Assembly: GCF_947495965.1 (NCBI RefSeq)
Contig: NZ_CANMBB010000002.1
Location: forward strand, 248,001-312,000
Length of the DNA: 64,000 nt
DNA from: an uncultured Maribacter sp.
GTDB lineage: Bacteria; Bacteroidota; Bacteroidia; Flavobacteriales; Flavobacteriaceae
Reading direction: 5' to 3'
The notes under the pieces are model-generated. The model searched no databases. It saw only the letters and a program-made list of their open reading frames with translations, and was not told the DNA's origin. Of this stretch, positions 63,305 to 64,000 are shown piece by piece. Every line of letters starts with the position of its first letter. Position 1 is the first letter of the stretch. A program made the translations under genes and the position numbers.

Positions 63305-64000
63305 TTAACGAACTTCCTCTAAATTATCATCCCAATTTTTAACATTAGGTTTTCCTAACTTTCCAACAGATTTAGCTACAACCATAGATACTGTTGCATC
63401 TCCTGTAACATTTATAACAGTTCTACACATGTCTAACGGCCTATCTACAGCAAATATTAAAGCCAAACCTACAGCAAATTTATCTGGCGGAAAACCAACC
63501 GATTCTAATACAATTACCAACATTACCATACCTGCACCAGGCACTGCAGCTGAGCCAATAGAAGCTAAAAGAGCGGTTAATACAATAGTTAATTGATCCG
63601 CAAGTGTTAAATCAAAACTTAAAGCTTGTGCAATAAAAACAGCAGCTACGCCTTGATACAAACTTGTACCATCCATATTTATAGTTGCCCCTACAGGCAA
63701 AACAAAACTAGAAACTTCTTTATCTACCCCTATATGTTCTTCTACCCTTTCCATTGTAACCGGTAGCGTTGCTGCACTAGACGATGTAGAAAATGCTAAT
63801 AATTGCGCCGGACTCATTTGTTTTAAAAACCAAAATGGACTTTTCTTAGTATAAACAGCTACAACAATAGAATAAAAAACTATCATTAATAACAATCCAC
63901 CAACCACAACAAGTGCATATTTTAAAAGTGCCAACAATAAATCTGGATCACTCGAAGAAACAACTACACTTGCTAAAAGAGCAAAAACTGCATAAGGAGC
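63305..64000 (-). CDS. dicarboxylate/amino acid:cation symporter (5' end beyond window)
   Basis: The frame stays open to the window edge; the Met at 63937 is not the likely start. The visible 231 residues contain LAFSTSSSAATLPVTMERVEEH (the serine-rich hairpin), GATINMDGTSLYQGVAAVFIAQA (NMDGT motif) and PGAGMVMLVIVLESVGFPPD, all diagnostic of the GltP/DctA/EAAT family of sodium- or proton-coupled glutamate and C4-dicarboxylate carriers. Substrate cannot be assigned. Confidence 0.93.
   Translation of the reverse strand, partial: APYAVFALLASVVVSSSDPDLLLALLKYALVVVGGLLLMIVFYSIVVAVYTKKSPFWFLKQMSPAQLLAFSTSSSAATLPVTMERVEEHIGVDKEVSSFVLPVGATINMDGTSLYQGVAAVFIAQALSFDLTLADQLTIVLTALLASIGSAAVPGAGMVMLVIVLESVGFPPDKFAVGLALIFAVDRPLDMCRTVINVTGDATVSMVVAKSVGKLGKPNVKNWDDNLEEVR

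Noticed and set aside
63305-63937. Met at 63937 as start of the symporter
   Set aside because: The codon is a TTG within an open, family-like frame (PYAVFALLAS) that continues to the window edge.
1-64000. CRISPR arrays, rRNA or tRNA genes, transposases
   Set aside because: No regularly spaced repeats, no cloverleaf or rRNA sequence and no transposase-like protein could be recognised on reading both strands; a dedicated scan could still find a missed tRNA.

Overview
The window is AT-rich chromosomal DNA that reads as a marine-type Flavobacteriaceae (Bacteroidota) genome. The support is Bacteroidota-restricted families (DUF4494, DUF6340), a fused E1 alpha/beta 2-oxoacid dehydrogenase, a eukaryotic-like SUI1 factor, short lipobox signal peptides, promoters of the TTG-N19/20-TAnnTTTG type, and almost no Shine-Dalgarno sequences. 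I cannot name a genus. No rRNA, tRNA, CRISPR array or transposase was seen.

Layout. 1-3.1 kb: end of an unknown gene, a membrane protein, a membrane-anchored class III nucleotide cyclase and an EamA permease. 3.2-16.2 kb: an accessory region. It opens with an imperfect palindrome and about 0.8 kb of structured, repeat-bearing DNA without genes, then two adjacent reverse transcriptases that I read as a DRT3 antiphage system (drt3a, drt3b). Behind drt3b, before a strong terminator, lies a short transcribable stretch with an ACACACA motif that may be the system's template RNA. A convergent PD-(D/E)XK nuclease-like gene, a ParDE toxin-antitoxin pair, two large secreted lipoproteins and two charged secreted proteins follow, separated by copies of a long intergenic repeat, so the region looks like a cassette array.

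16.2-21.2 kb: a zinc-starvation regulon. A Fur-family regulator (probably Zur) faces a merC-folE-cobW operon and, beyond it, an ABC permease/ATPase/DUF3299-like operon with a histidine-rich loop. Three matching palindromes (ATGCAAC-N3-GTTGCAT type) sit at the promoters. 21.2-24.8 kb: racemase with divergent LysR regulator, alpha/beta-hydrolase and an outer-membrane barrel protein. 25.0-30.1 kb: TetR-controlled ABC-HlyD-TolC exporter with a 37-nt perfect palindrome before tetR. 30.1-34.6 kb: DUF4494 protein, outer-membrane phospholipase A, a decayed gene, an AraC regulator and an NAD-binding reductase with operator-like repeats between them.

34.8-38.2 kb: cold-shock protein, DbpA-like and second DEAD-box RNA helicases, and a DnaJ-KTSC fusion; an RNA-remodelling group. 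38.6-48.2 kb: oxidoreductases (SDR, two MDR reductases, nitroreductase, ABM monooxygenase), enoyl-CoA hydratase, a bicupin and two paralogous AraC regulators, probably an electrophile or quinone stress locus. 48.3-64.0 kb: mostly housekeeping: FKBP isomerase, ribosome hibernation factor, 2-oxoacid dehydrogenase E1, 2OG oxygenase, SUI1, nucleoside phosphorylase, response regulator, uracil-DNA glycosylase, MutS2, DCC protein, MscS channel and the end of a dicarboxylate symporter cut by the window edge.
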